64,000 nucleotides of DNA from JALYZC01 sp963725645 (GTDB lineage: Bacteria; Actinomycetota; Thermoleophilia; Solirubrobacterales; Solirubrobacteraceae), in the NCBI GenBank assembly GCA_963725645.1, contig CAVRZD010000006.1, positions 1,426,001-1,490,000 of the forward strand. Reading direction: 5' to 3'. A program made the translations under genes and the position numbers. Below the pieces are notes generated by a model. That model did not search any database. It was not told where the DNA came from and worked only from the letters and a program-made list of their open reading frames with translations. The first letter of the stretch is position 1; every line of letters begins with the position of its first letter. Shown here piece by piece: positions 15,175 through 23,813 of the stretch.

Positions 15175-16523
15175 AGCCGTGGACCGCCGAGCAGGTGGCC
15201 GAGGCGGCGGGCGCGCGGCTGATCGCCCCGGCGCCCGTGCGCACCGGGCCCGAGGGCGTGACCATCGACTCCCGCGCGGTTGGTGCCGGCGCGCTGTTCG
15301 TCGGACTGCCGGGCGAGCGCGCCGACGGCGGGCGCTACGCCCCGCAGGCGCTGGCGGCCGGTGCGTGGGGCGTGCTCGTGGCCCCGGAGCACGCCGACGC
15401 CGCGCGCTGCGCGGTCCCGGGCGCGCTGCTCGCGTCCGAGGACCCGCTGCGGGCGCTCCAGCGCCTCGCCACGGCCTGGCGGCGGGAGCTGGGGGCGAAG
15501 GTGATCGGCGTCACCGGCTCGACGGGCAAGACCTCGACGAAGGACATCCTGCGCGCGGTCCTGGCGCCGCACGTCCCCACGGTCGCGAGCGAAGCCAACC
15601 TCAACACCGACATCGGCCTGCCGCTCGCGGTGCTGCGGGCGCCCACGGGGACGCGCGCGCTCGTGCTCGAGATCGCCATGCGCGGACCCGGCGAGATCGC
15701 GGAGCTGACGGAGATCGCCGAGCCCGACGTCGGGGTGATCGTCAACATCGGGCCAGTCCACCTCGAGCTGCTGGGCTCGCTGGAGGCGATCGCCGCGGTC
15801 AAGGCCGAGCTGATCGCCGGCATGGCGCCGGGCACGACGGTCGTCGTGCCGGCCAACGAGCCCCTGCTGGCGCCGCACCTGCGCGAGGATCTGCGCACGG
15901 TGACCTTCGGCGAGAACGGCGACGTGCGGCTGGCGGCGGCCGACGGCGAGCGCGTCGAGATCGACGCCGAGGGCGAACGGATCGAGCTCGAGGTCGACTT
16001 CCCGCAGGCCCATTTCCGGCTCAACCTGCTGGCCGCGGTCGGCGCCGCGCTGGCGGCCGGTGTGCGGCCGTCCGGCCGCGTGGAGGTGGCCTTCTCGGCC
16101 CTGCGCGGGGAGCGCCTGGAGATCGACGACGACGTGCTCGTCATCAACGACTGCTACAACGCCAACCCGATGTCGATGCGGGCCGCCCTCGACGACCTCG
16201 CCGCGACGGCGCCCGGGCGCCGCGTCGCGGTGCTCGGCGACATGCTCGAGCTGGGCCCGGAAGCGGCGGAATTCCACGCCGAGGTCGGCCGCGACGCCTC
16301 CGCGCGCGGCGTCGACGTGCTGGTCACGGTCGGCCCGCTGTCCACCGCGACGGCCGGTGCGTTCGACGGCGAGGTGCACAGCGTGGCCGACGCCGGCGAG
16401 GCCGCCGCGCTGGTGCCCGAGCTCGTCGCGCCCGGGGACACCGTGCTGGTGAAGGCGTCGCGCGGCATCGGGCTGGAGGTCGTTGCAGACGCGCTGGCCG
16501 GGGCGACCGAGGCCTCGGCCTAG
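15171..16523 (+). CDS. murF: UDP-MurNAc-pentapeptide synthetase MurF
   Basis: Mur ligase of 450 residues attaching D-Ala-D-Ala to the UDP-MurNAc-tripeptide. Visible: 'VTIDSRAVGAGALFVGLPGE' in the N-terminal domain, the P-loop 'GVTGSTGKTSTKDIL', 'NLNTDIGLPLAVL', 'ALVLEIAMRGPGEIAELTEI' and 'VLVINDCYNANPMSMRAALD' near the C-terminal domain. Length is normal. The ATG overlaps the murE stop; 11 nt after its stop mraY begins. Confidence 0.93.
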   Translation: MKPWTAEQVAEAAGARLIAPAPVRTGPEGVTIDSRAVGAGALFVGLPGERADGGRYAPQALAAGAWGVLVAPEHADAARCAVPGALLASEDPLRALQRLATAWRRELGAKVIGVTGSTGKTSTKDILRAVLAPHVPTVASEANLNTDIGLPLAVLRAPTGTRALVLEIAMRGPGEIAELTEIAEPDVGVIVNIGPVHLELLGSLEAIAAVKAELIAGMAPGTTVVVPANEPLLAPHLREDLRTVTFGENGDVRLAAADGERVEIDAEGERIELEVDFPQAHFRLNLLAAVGAALAAGVRPSGRVEVAFSALRGERLEIDDDVLVINDCYNANPMSMRAALDDLAATAPGRRVAVLGDMLELGPEAAEFHAEVGRDASARGVDVLVTVGPLSTATAGAFDGEVHSVADAGEAAALVPELVAPGDTVLVKASRGIGLEVVADALAGATEASA

Positions 16524-16534
16524 GAGACCGGCGC

Positions 16535-17500
16535 GTGGGCGAGATCCTGATCGCGGGCACCGCCTCGCTGCTGATCTGCGTGTTCCTATCGCCGAAGTTC
16601 ATCTCGTTCCTGCGCGAGCGGGAGTTCGGCCAGCACATCCGCGAGGAGGGGCCGGAGGGCCACCACACCAAGGCGGGCACGCCGACCATGGGCGGGATCA
16701 TCGTGGTGCTGGCGCTGGCGGCGCCGTTCTTGATCCTCAACGGCTACGGGCCGGAGGCGATGGGCGTGTTCGGCACGGCGATCCTGTGCGGGCTGCTCGG
16801 CTACGCAGACGACTACACGAAGATCGTCAAGCGGCGCTCGCTCGGGCTGCGCGCGCGCACGAAACTCATCGTGACCGTGCTGATCTCGCTCGGGCTGTGG
16901 TGGATGGCGACCCAGGAGGCGGGGCTGCCGAACACGCTGCGTCTGCGCGTGGTCGACTACCAGATCGACCTCGGGGTCTTCTATCCCGTGGTCGTCTACC
17001 TGGTCGTCGCCGGGACGACGAGTGGAGTCAACCTCACCGACGGGCTCGACGGGCTGGCCGCGGGATGCGCCGCGATCGTGCTGCTCGCGTTCGTGGGCAT
17101 CACGTTCATCACCACGGGTGAGCGCGACCTCGCGCTGTTCGCCGCCTGCGGCGTGGGCGCGTGCGTCGGCTTCCTGTGGTTCAACTCGTTCCCGGCCAAC
17201 ATCTTCATGGGGGACACCGGCTCGCTCGCGCTCGGCGGCGCGATCGCCGGAATGGCGGTGATGACGAAGACCGAGATCCTGCTGATCATCATCGGCGCGA
17301 TCTTCGTGATCGAAGCGCTGTCGGTGGCGATCCAGGTCTTCTCCTTCCAGACCTTCCGCAAGCGCGTGTTGCTGATGGCCCCGGTCCACCACCACTTCGA
17401 GCTGCTCGGGTGGTCGGAGACCAAGATCATCCTGCGGTTCTGGATCGTCGCCTCCGCCTTCGCGGCGATCGGCTTCACGATCTACCGGGCGTCCGTCTAG
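16535..17500 (+). CDS. mraY: phospho-N-acetylmuramoyl-pentapeptide-transferase MraY
   Basis: Integral membrane enzyme of 321 residues forming lipid I from UDP-MurNAc-pentapeptide and undecaprenyl phosphate. Signatures: 'GTPTMGGIIVVLALAAPFLI', the Asp pair in 'GYADDYTKIVKRRSLGL', 'VNLTDGLDGLAAGCAAIVLL', 'FMGDTGSLALGGAIAGMAVM' and 'VHHHFELLGWSETKIILRFW'. About ten hydrophobic segments. The frame is open far upstream, but GTG 16535 with aggaga before it gives the standard start. Confidence 0.93.
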   Translation: MGEILIAGTASLLICVFLSPKFISFLREREFGQHIREEGPEGHHTKAGTPTMGGIIVVLALAAPFLILNGYGPEAMGVFGTAILCGLLGYADDYTKIVKRRSLGLRARTKLIVTVLISLGLWWMATQEAGLPNTLRLRVVDYQIDLGVFYPVVVYLVVAGTTSGVNLTDGLDGLAAGCAAIVLLAFVGITFITTGERDLALFAACGVGACVGFLWFNSFPANIFMGDTGSLALGGAIAGMAVMTKTEILLIIIGAIFVIEALSVAIQVFSFQTFRKRVLLMAPVHHHFELLGWSETKIILRFWIVASAFAAIGFTIYRASV

Positions 17501-17604
17501 AGCGCCACCCGACCCTCGACGTTTGCACTCGAGACCGCCGGCAGTCGCGGCACTCATCGCCACGCGGCGTCCGGGCGCGACGCGAAGCTGGTAGCACCCC
17601 CGCC

Positions 17605-18927
17605 ATGAAGCCCCGCCCGCCGCTGCCACCCGGCCCGTTCCTGGTCGTCGGCCTCGCCCGCTCGGGCGTCGCCGCGGCGCTGGCGCTGCGCGCCCGCGGA
17701 GAGGAGGTGATCGGCTGCGATGCGGGCACGCCGGAGGTCGGGAGGCTTCGGGACGCGGGCGTCGAAGTGCATGTGCAGACGCAAGGCAGCGAGCTGGTCG
17801 CGCGCGCCCGCACGCTCGTGAAGAGTCCCGGGGTCCCGCGCGAGGCTCCGGTCGTCGCGGCCGCGCGCGAGCGCGGCGCCACGGTGATCGGGGAGCTGGA
17901 GCTGGCCTGGCGGCTGATCCCAAACGAGTTCATCGCCGTGACCGGGACCAACGGAAAGACCACCACCACCGAGCTGATCGGCCACATCCACCGCGAGGCC
18001 GGGCTCCCGGTCGCGGTCGCCGGCAACGTCGGCGCGCCGGTGGCCGACCTCGCCGGGAAGATCGCTCCGGAGGCGACCGTCGTGTGCGAGGCCTCCTCGT
18101 TCCAGCTCGAGGACACGCTCGCGTTCGCGCCGGAGGCCGCCGTGCTGCTGAACCTGACCGAGGACCACCTCGACCGCCACGGCACCTTCGACGCATACGT
18201 CGCCGCCAAGCTGGAGGCGTTCCGCCGGCAGGGCAACGACGACCTGGCGGTGTACCCGTGCGGCCTCGGGATCGAGGACCTCGGCGGATGCGCCCGGCGG
18301 GTGTGCTTCGGCGACGGCGCCGAGGCCGAGCTGGCCGACCGGGCCGGAGCGCTGTGGTGGGCGGAGGAGCCGCTGCTGCGCACCGAGGAGATCCGCCTGC
18401 GGGGGCTGCACAACCGCCAGAACGCGATGGCCGCCGCGGCCGTGGCCCTCGCGCGCGGGGTGGACCCCCAGGCGGTCGCCGCGGGGCTGCGCGACTTCGC
18501 GGCCGTGCCGCACCGGCTCGAGGAGGTCGCCGAGCGCGACGGCGTGCTCTACGTCAACGACTCCAAGGCGACCAATCCCGCGTCGACGATCGTCGGGCTC
18601 GCGTCGTTCGAGCCGGGCTCGGTGCACCTGATCGCCGGCGGACACGCGAAGGGCCGCTTTGGCGAGCTGGTCGAGCCCGTCCGCGAACGCTGCGCTGCCG
18701 TGTACCTGATCGGCGAGGCCGCGGACGCGCTCGCCGCCGACCTGGCGCCGGCCGGGGTGTCGCTCCACCGCGCGGGCGACCTCGAGCGGGCCGTCGCCGC
18801 CGCTCGCGCCGCCGCGCGGCCGGGCTCCGTCGTCCTCCTCTCCCCGGCCTGCGCGTCCTACGACCAGTACACGGACTTCGAGGCGCGTGGGGAGCACTTC
18901 CGCGAGCTCGCCGGGGGGAGCGCCTGA
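17605..18927 (+). CDS. murD: UDP-MurNAc-L-Ala:D-Glu ligase MurD
   Basis: Adds D-glutamate in the cytoplasmic pathway; 440 residues. 'FLVVGLARSGVAAALALRAR' is the N-terminal Rossmann motif, 'VTGTNGKTTTTELIGHI' the P-loop, 'EASSFQLEDTL' and 'LNLTEDHLDRHGTFDAYVAA' the substrate region, 'LRGLHNRQNAMAAAAVAL' and 'VNDSKATNPASTIVGL' the C-terminal domain. ATG 17605 is chosen for the family-like N-terminus. A 104-nt gap after mraY, the largest inside murE-ftsW, may hold a promoter; a weak TAGCAC lies 9 nt before the ATG. Confidence 0.92.
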   Translation: MKPRPPLPPGPFLVVGLARSGVAAALALRARGEEVIGCDAGTPEVGRLRDAGVEVHVQTQGSELVARARTLVKSPGVPREAPVVAAARERGATVIGELELAWRLIPNEFIAVTGTNGKTTTTELIGHIHREAGLPVAVAGNVGAPVADLAGKIAPEATVVCEASSFQLEDTLAFAPEAAVLLNLTEDHLDRHGTFDAYVAAKLEAFRRQGNDDLAVYPCGLGIEDLGGCARRVCFGDGAEAELADRAGALWWAEEPLLRTEEIRLRGLHNRQNAMAAAAVALARGVDPQAVAAGLRDFAAVPHRLEEVAERDGVLYVNDSKATNPASTIVGLASFEPGSVHLIAGGHAKGRFGELVEPVRERCAAVYLIGEAADALAADLAPAGVSLHRAGDLERAVAAARAAARPGSVVLLSPACASYDQYTDFEARGEHFRELAGGSA

Positions 18928-20210
18928 TGGCCGCCGCGCGCGGCGCCGCCCGCGGGCGCCGCCGCGGCCGGTCACGCTCCGCCCGTGCGGAGCGCCCGCT
19001 CGAGTACCGCATCCTGCTCACGGCGACGATGTGCCTGCTGGCGGGGGGCGCCGTGATGGTCTACAGCGCCTCGTCGGCGACCGACCTGCTCTCCGGCGCC
19101 GGCGACGGGTCCGGCTACCTCGTGAAATACGCCGCCTACGGAGCGATCGGGCTGGTCGCGATGCACTGGCTGGCCCGGCACGGGCTGGAGGGCGTGCGGC
19201 GCATCACGCCGCTGCTGCTGGCCGTGTCGCTCGGCCTGACGCTGGCCACGCTGCTGCCAGGCGTCGGGGTGCCGGTCAACGGCGCGCGGCGCTGGATCGG
19301 CGCCGGGACGCTGCAGTTCCAGCCCTCGGAGCTCCTCAAGCTCGCGCTCGTCCTCTACGGGGCGAACCTGCTCGACCGCCGCCCCGAGCGGATGCGACGG
19401 CTCAGCGGCATGGTCAGCCCGCTCCTGACCGTGGTCGGCGTGAGCTGCGCGCTGGTCGCCGTGCAGCCCGACCTCGGCACGGCGCTGGTCATCGCCTTCG
19501 CCCTGACCGGCCTGCTGATCGCGGGCGGCGTGCCGCTGCGCAACCTGGGCATCGTGGCCGCGGTGGGCCTCGGCCTGGTCGTGCTGTTCGCGCTGCTGGA
19601 GCCCTACCGCCGCGCCCGGCTGACGTCGTTCCTGGACCCGTGGGCGCACGCCGGCGGCAGCGGCTTCCAGTCCGTCCAGGGACAGATCGCGCTCGGGTCG
19701 GGTGGAGTCTTCGGCGTCGGCCTCGGGGAGTCGGTGCAGAAGGTCTTCTACCTGCCCGAGGCCCACACGGACTTCATCCTCGCCGTGATCGGCGAGGAAC
19801 TGGGGATCGCCGGGGTGTGCGGAGTGCTGTTCCTCTACGGGATGATCGCCTACGCCGGCCTGCGCGCCGCCAAGGCGGCGGCCACGCGCTACGCCCAGCT
19901 GGTGGCGGCAGGCGTCACGTGCCTGATCCTGTCGCAGGCGACGCTGAACGTCTTCGCCGTCCTCGGGCTGGCGCCGCTGACCGGCGTGCCGCTGCCGTTC
20001 ATCTCGTACGGCTCGAGCAACCTGGTGGTGCTGCTGGCCGCGATGGGCCTGCTGCTCAACGTCGCCGCTCATGGGCGGCGGCTGCGCGCGGTCGGGCCCA
20101 CGACACGGAAGGGGGCCGACGCGGGTGCCGACAAGGATCGTGATCGCGGCCGGCGGGACCGCCGGCCACGTCGTTCCGGCCCTGTCCGTCGCCGACGAGC
20201 TGCGGGCTGA
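18927..20210 (+). CDS. ftsW: septal peptidoglycan polymerase FtsW (SEDS family)
   Basis: Membrane glycosyltransferase working with FtsI in septal synthesis. Begins in a TGATG overlap with murD; an Arg-rich N-terminus precedes about ten membrane segments. SEDS hallmarks: 'GARRWIGAGTLQFQPSELLK', 'VAVQPDLGTALVIAFALTGL', 'GFQSVQGQIALGSGGVFGVG', 'LPEAHTDFILAVIGEELGIA' and 'LPFISYGSSNLVVLLAAMGL'. The annotated stop lies 86 nt inside murG: the last 30 or so residues are a highly basic tail whose codons coincide with the murG start in another frame. The tail may be genuine or a sign of an undetected indel near 20100. Confidence 0.9.
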   Translation: MAAARGAARGRRRGRSRSARAERPLEYRILLTATMCLLAGGAVMVYSASSATDLLSGAGDGSGYLVKYAAYGAIGLVAMHWLARHGLEGVRRITPLLLAVSLGLTLATLLPGVGVPVNGARRWIGAGTLQFQPSELLKLALVLYGANLLDRRPERMRRLSGMVSPLLTVVGVSCALVAVQPDLGTALVIAFALTGLLIAGGVPLRNLGIVAAVGLGLVVLFALLEPYRRARLTSFLDPWAHAGGSGFQSVQGQIALGSGGVFGVGLGESVQKVFYLPEAHTDFILAVIGEELGIAGVCGVLFLYGMIAYAGLRAAKAAATRYAQLVAAGVTCLILSQATLNVFAVLGLAPLTGVPLPFISYGSSNLVVLLAAMGLLLNVAAHGRRLRAVGPTTRKGADAGADKDRDRGRRDRRPRRSGPVRRRRAAG

Positions 20211-21189
20211 GGGCGCGGAGGTCGCGTTCATCGGCGGCGAGCGGGCGGAGCTGGAGCTCGTTCCGGCCGCCGGCTACGAGCTGCACCGCATCCGCGCGAC
20301 CGGGTTGGATCGCCGCAACCCGTTGCGCGCGGCGCGTGCGCTCGGCCTCGCCGCCGCGGGCGCGGCCCGCGCCGTGCGGCTGCTGGGCGACCTGCGTCCG
20401 GACGCGGTGCTGGGCGCGGGTGGTTACGTGGCCGGGCCGGTCGGCGCGGCCGCGGTGCTGCGGCGCGTGCCGCTCGTGCTGGCGGAGGCCGACAGCCACC
20501 TCGGCCTGACGAACCGCGCGCTCGCGCCGTTCGCGCGGCGGGTGTGCCTGGCGTTTCCGCTGCCCGGCCGCGACGGCCGGCGCTACCTCGTCACCGGGCG
20601 TCCGGTCCCGCCGCCCGCCACCGACCGCGGCGCGGCGCGCAGGCGCTTCGGGATCGAAGGGGACGAGACGGCCGTGCTGGTGTTCGGCGGCTCGCTCGGC
20701 GCGCGGTCGGTCAACGAGGCGGCGATCGCGGCGTTCGGGGAGGCGCCCTTCCGCGTGCTCCACGTGGCCGGGGAACGCGACTATCAGGCGCTGCGCGAGC
20801 GCGCGCGGGGTCCGCGCTACGACCTGCGCCCCTACCTCGACCTGGAGGCGTTCGGCCAGGCGCTGCTGGCATCCGATCTCGTGATTGGGCGCTCCGGAGG
20901 CTCGGTGTTCGAGATCGCCCTGTACGGCCGGCCGGCCGTCCTCGTCCCCTATCCCCACGCCACGGCCGACCACCAGACGACCAACGCGCGCTGGATGGCC
21001 GACGGCGGCGCGGCGGTCGTGATCGCCGACGACGAGCTGACCGGCCCCGTGCTCGCGCGCACGGTCGCCGAGCTGCTCGGCGACCGCTCCCGCCTGGCCG
21101 CGATGGCGGGTGCATCGGCGGGGCTCGCCCGCCCCAACGCCGCCCGCGACGTCGCCCACGAGCTGCTCGCGGCCGCTGGCCGTCGCTAG
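20125..21189 (+). CDS. murG: UDP-GlcNAc:lipid I N-acetylglucosaminyltransferase MurG
   Basis: Converts lipid I to lipid II at the inner membrane face; GT28 family, 354 residues. 'RIVIAAGGTAGHVVPALSVA' is the N-terminal G-loop, followed by 'VLGAGGYVAGPVGAAAVLRR', 'LVLAEADSHLGLTNRALAPF', 'VLVFGGSLGARSVNEAAIAA', 'VIGRSGGSVFEIALYGRPAV' and 'PHATADHQTTNARWMADGGA'. GTG 20125 with ggaaggggg upstream gives the usual N-terminus. It overlaps the end of ftsW by 86 nt. Confidence 0.92.
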   Translation: MPTRIVIAAGGTAGHVVPALSVADELRAEGAEVAFIGGERAELELVPAAGYELHRIRATGLDRRNPLRAARALGLAAAGAARAVRLLGDLRPDAVLGAGGYVAGPVGAAAVLRRVPLVLAEADSHLGLTNRALAPFARRVCLAFPLPGRDGRRYLVTGRPVPPPATDRGAARRRFGIEGDETAVLVFGGSLGARSVNEAAIAAFGEAPFRVLHVAGERDYQALRERARGPRYDLRPYLDLEAFGQALLASDLVIGRSGGSVFEIALYGRPAVLVPYPHATADHQTTNARWMADGGAAVVIADDELTGPVLARTVAELLGDRSRLAAMAGASAGLARPNAARDVAHELLAAAGRR

Positions 21190-21199
21190 CCTCCGTCGC

Positions 21200-21301
21200 G
21201 TGGCGCGCGCAATCGGAATCAACCCCGCCCTCGGACCGGAGGGGCTGGAGAAGAGCGAGGCGGCGCGCGTGGAGATGCGGGCCCAGGGCCTCGGCGGCTG
21301 A
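21200..21301 (+). CDS. possible 33-aa peptide between murG and murC
   Basis: GTG 21200 opens a short frame reading 'ARAIGINPALGPEGLEKSEA' and ending 'RVEMRAQGLGG'. A TAGCCT hexamer (21187-21192, containing the murG stop) lies 7 nt before it, the same arrangement seen before several proven genes in this window. This is the main support. No family recognised; it could also be only the 5' leader of murC. Confidence 0.3.
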   Translation: MARAIGINPALGPEGLEKSEAARVEMRAQGLGG

Positions 21302-21307
21302 CGCGCG

Positions 21308-22639
21308 ATGGGCGACGAGCGGCCCTGGCGCGGGCGGCGCCTGCACTTCGTCGGGATCGGCGGCGCCGGCATGAGCGGTCTCGCGCTCGTCGCCGCGCAG
21401 CTCGGCGCCGAGGTGACCGGCTCCGACCGGGCCGAGTCGTCGTACCTGACCGAGCTCCGGGCCGCGGGCATCGACCCGGCGATCGGCCACGCGGCCGCGA
21501 ATGTGCCGGACGGTGGTGAGCTGGTCTACTCGACAGCGATTCCCGAGGACAATCCCGAGCGAGCGGCCGCCCGCCAGCGCGGCCTGCGGGAGTTGCACCG
21601 CGGCGAGCTGCTTGGTGAGGTCAGCGCGCTGAAGCGCTGCCTGGCGGTCTCGGGCACGCACGGCAAGACGACGACCACCGCGATGATCGTCCACGCGCTG
21701 CAGGCCTGCGGCATGGACCCGGCGTTCCTCGTCGGCGGCGAGATCCGGGTCGGGGACGGCCCGCCGCGCAACGCCGGCTGGGGGACGGGGGAGTGGATCG
21801 TGGTCGAGGGCGACGAGTCCGACCGCTCGCTGCTGCGGCTCGAGCCGGAGATCGCGGTCGTCACCAACGCCGAGCTCGACCACCACACGACATACGGGTC
21901 GCTGCAGGACGTCCAGCGGACGCTGCGCGAGTTCCTCGCCGGCGCCGCGCACGCGGTGGTCTGGGACCGGCCCGAGCTCGTGGCGCTGCGCGACGGTCCC
22001 GTGGTCGCGTTCGACGTCCCGGATCCGGTGCTCGACGCGGGCGGCTCGCGCTTTGGCGTCGACGGCGTGGACGTGCGCCTCGCGGTGCCCGGCGCCCACA
22101 ATGCGCTCAACGCCGCCGCGGCGCTGGCCGCGTGTGCCCTGGTGGGCGTCGATCTCGAGCGCGCGGCCGCGTCGCTGGCGGACTTCCGCGGCGTCGCCCG
22201 GCGCTTCGAGCGCCTCGGCGAGACCCGCGCGGGCGCGGTCGTCTACGACGACTACGCCCACCATCCGACGGAGGTCGCGGCGACGCTGCGGGCGGCCCGC
22301 ACGCTGGAGCCGAGGCGCCTGGTCGCGGTCTTCCAGCCCCACCTGTACTCGCGCACCGCCGCCCTGTGGAGAGAGTTCGGGGCCGCGCTGGCGCTCGCCG
22401 ACGTGCCGGGGGTGGTCGAGATCTACCCCGCGCGCGAGCGCGCGGAAGACTTCCCCGGGATCAGCGGCCGCCTGGTCGCCGAGGCCGCGGCCGACGCGGC
22501 GGGTGGGCGCCGCGTGCTGTGGCTCGCCGATCTCGACGACGCCGAGCACGTGCTGCACTCGGAGCTGCGCGAGGGCGACCTGTGCCTGATGCTGGGGGCG
22601 GGCGACATCGACGGCCTCGGCCGGCGCCTCGTCGCCTGA
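21308..22639 (+). CDS. murC: UDP-N-acetylmuramate:L-alanine ligase MurC
   Basis: First Mur ligase of the pathway, joining L-Ala to UDP-MurNAc; 443 residues. 'LHFVGIGGAGMSGLALVAAQ' is the N-terminal nucleotide-sugar domain, 'VSGTHGKTTTTAMIVHALQA' the P-loop, 'VVEGDESDRSLLRLEPEIAV', 'NAELDHHTTYGSLQDVQRTL', and 'VVYDDYAHHPTEVAATLRAA' the C-terminal motif specific to MurC/Mpl. ATG 21308 gives the standard start; no strong ribosome-binding site is present. Confidence 0.93.
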   Translation: MGDERPWRGRRLHFVGIGGAGMSGLALVAAQLGAEVTGSDRAESSYLTELRAAGIDPAIGHAAANVPDGGELVYSTAIPEDNPERAAARQRGLRELHRGELLGEVSALKRCLAVSGTHGKTTTTAMIVHALQACGMDPAFLVGGEIRVGDGPPRNAGWGTGEWIVVEGDESDRSLLRLEPEIAVVTNAELDHHTTYGSLQDVQRTLREFLAGAAHAVVWDRPELVALRDGPVVAFDVPDPVLDAGGSRFGVDGVDVRLAVPGAHNALNAAAALAACALVGVDLERAAASLADFRGVARRFERLGETRAGAVVYDDYAHHPTEVAATLRAARTLEPRRLVAVFQPHLYSRTAALWREFGAALALADVPGVVEIYPARERAEDFPGISGRLVAEAAADAAGGRRVLWLADLDDAEHVLHSELREGDLCLMLGAGDIDGLGRRLVA

Positions 22640-22685
22640 CGCCACGCGCGCAGGGCTGCGGCGTTCGGGGTCGAACTACCCAGCG

Positions 22686-23603
22686 ATGACCGGCGCGCGC
22701 ATCGCCCTCCCCCGACTCTGGCGCGCCCGCCCCGCGGCGGCGCGGTCGCGCGGCGGTGGACGCCCGCGCCGCCTGCGCCGCACGCTCGTGCTGGCCGGAG
22801 CGGTCGCGTTGCTCCTGACCGCGGCCTGGTACTGGGGCCGCGACCTGTCGCTGTGGTCGGTCGACAGCGTGCGCGTCACGGGCGCCACGGGTCAGGACGC
22901 GCCGCAGATCGAGGCCGCGCTGAAGAGCGCCGCCCACGGCATGACCACGCTGCACGTGCGCGCCGGCGACCTCCGCGACGCGGTGGCGCGCTTCCCGATC
23001 GTCAAGGCGCTGCGCGTACACACGAGCTTCCCGCACGGGCTGCGCATCGAGGTCGTCGAGAACGTCCCCGTCGCCGCGCTCGAGGCGACCGGGCGGCCCG
23101 TCGCCGTCGCCGCCGACGGCACGCTCCTGCGCGACCGGTCGATCGACGGCCTCCCGCTCGTCCCCGCCCACGGCGTTCCCACGGGCGAACGCGTGACCGA
23201 CGCGCAAGCGGCGGGCGCGATCGCGCTCGCCGGCGCCGCTCCGGCGAGAGCGCGATCCTTGATCGCACGCGTGCGCAGCGGCGGGCACGACGGGCTCCGC
23301 GCCGAGCTGCAGGGCGGCTTCCGCGTCGAGTTCGGGCCGCCCACGCGGCTGCACGCGAAGTGGGCCGCCGCGTTGCGGGTGATGGCCGATGCGCGAGCGG
23401 AGGGCGCGACCTACCTCGACGTGCGCACGCCCGAGCGGCCGGTCGCCGGCGGCGCGTTCACGACGCCATTGCCCTCTGCGACGCCCGCGAGGACGCCCGG
23501 CACGACCCCCGATGGGACGACCGGCGGGGCCGACCCGAACGCGCCGGCCGCCGACCCGCAGGCCCAGAACCCCGCGATTTCCGGGGGAGAACCGCCAGCC
23601 TAA
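22686..23603 (+). CDS. ftsQ: cell-division protein FtsQ
   Basis: Bitopic divisome protein of 305 residues. A basic cytoplasmic N-terminus is followed by one membrane helix ('RTLVLAGAVALLLTAAWYWG') and a POTRA domain starting 'LWSVDSVRVTGATGQDAPQI' with 'LHVRAGDLRDAVARFPIVKA' and 'LRIEVVENVPVAALEATGRP', the usual FtsQ/DivIB pattern. The C-terminus is a Pro/Thr/Gly/Ala-rich tail of about 45 residues. Position between murC and ftsZ agrees. No ddl or ftsA is present in this cluster. Confidence 0.88.
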   Translation: MTGARIALPRLWRARPAAARSRGGGRPRRLRRTLVLAGAVALLLTAAWYWGRDLSLWSVDSVRVTGATGQDAPQIEAALKSAAHGMTTLHVRAGDLRDAVARFPIVKALRVHTSFPHGLRIEVVENVPVAALEATGRPVAVAADGTLLRDRSIDGLPLVPAHGVPTGERVTDAQAAGAIALAGAAPARARSLIARVRSGGHDGLRAELQGGFRVEFGPPTRLHAKWAAALRVMADARAEGATYLDVRTPERPVAGGAFTTPLPSATPARTPGTTPDGTTGGADPNAPAADPQAQNPAISGGEPPA

Positions 23604-23628
23604 ACCTATGGTTGAGCCTTATGGGGAG

Positions 23629-23647
23629 CTCGACTCGGGGTCGAGTC
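23629..23647 (+). terminator. hairpin between ftsQ and ftsZ
   Basis: Two alternative 6-bp stems can form (ctcgac/gtcgag at 23629-23645 or gactcg/cgagtc at 23632-23647). It lies 26 bp after the ftsQ stop and may partly end transcription before the ftsZ promoter. No T-run. Confidence 0.3.
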
Positions 23648-23710
23648 AAGCCTCCGCGGGGCGTCCAGAGTTGCACGATCTGCAAGGCTCGTTGCGAAAT
23701 GAACGTTCCG

Positions 23711-23740
23711 TTGACAAAGTGCTGGAACTGCGCTTACGGT
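23711..23740 (+). promoter_or_regulatory. putative ftsZ promoter
   Basis: TTGACA at 23711-23716 and TACGGT (TAnnnT) at 23735-23740 with an 18-bp spacer fit a vegetative sigma-A-type promoter. It is the best -35/-10 pair seen in the window and lies about 74 nt before the ftsZ ATG, in a 210-bp gene-free stretch. Confidence 0.55.
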
Positions 23741-23813
23741 GGTCGTCGCCGAGGTAGCGTGGCGAGGCCAAACTCTCAACGCTAACTCGAGGGTCGGACA
23801 GACACTCAAGCTC

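Noticed and set aside
15023..17500. An 825-codon frame containing mraY with a 500-residue N-terminal extension
   Set aside because: The extension is an alternative frame of murE and murF with an Arg/Gly/Ala-rich composition. mraY has its own ribosome-binding site and a standard start at 16535.
23604..23813. A small gene in the ftsQ-ftsZ gap
   Set aside because: Short frames exist on both strands, but the region contains a convincing promoter and hairpin and its codon composition is not gene-like.
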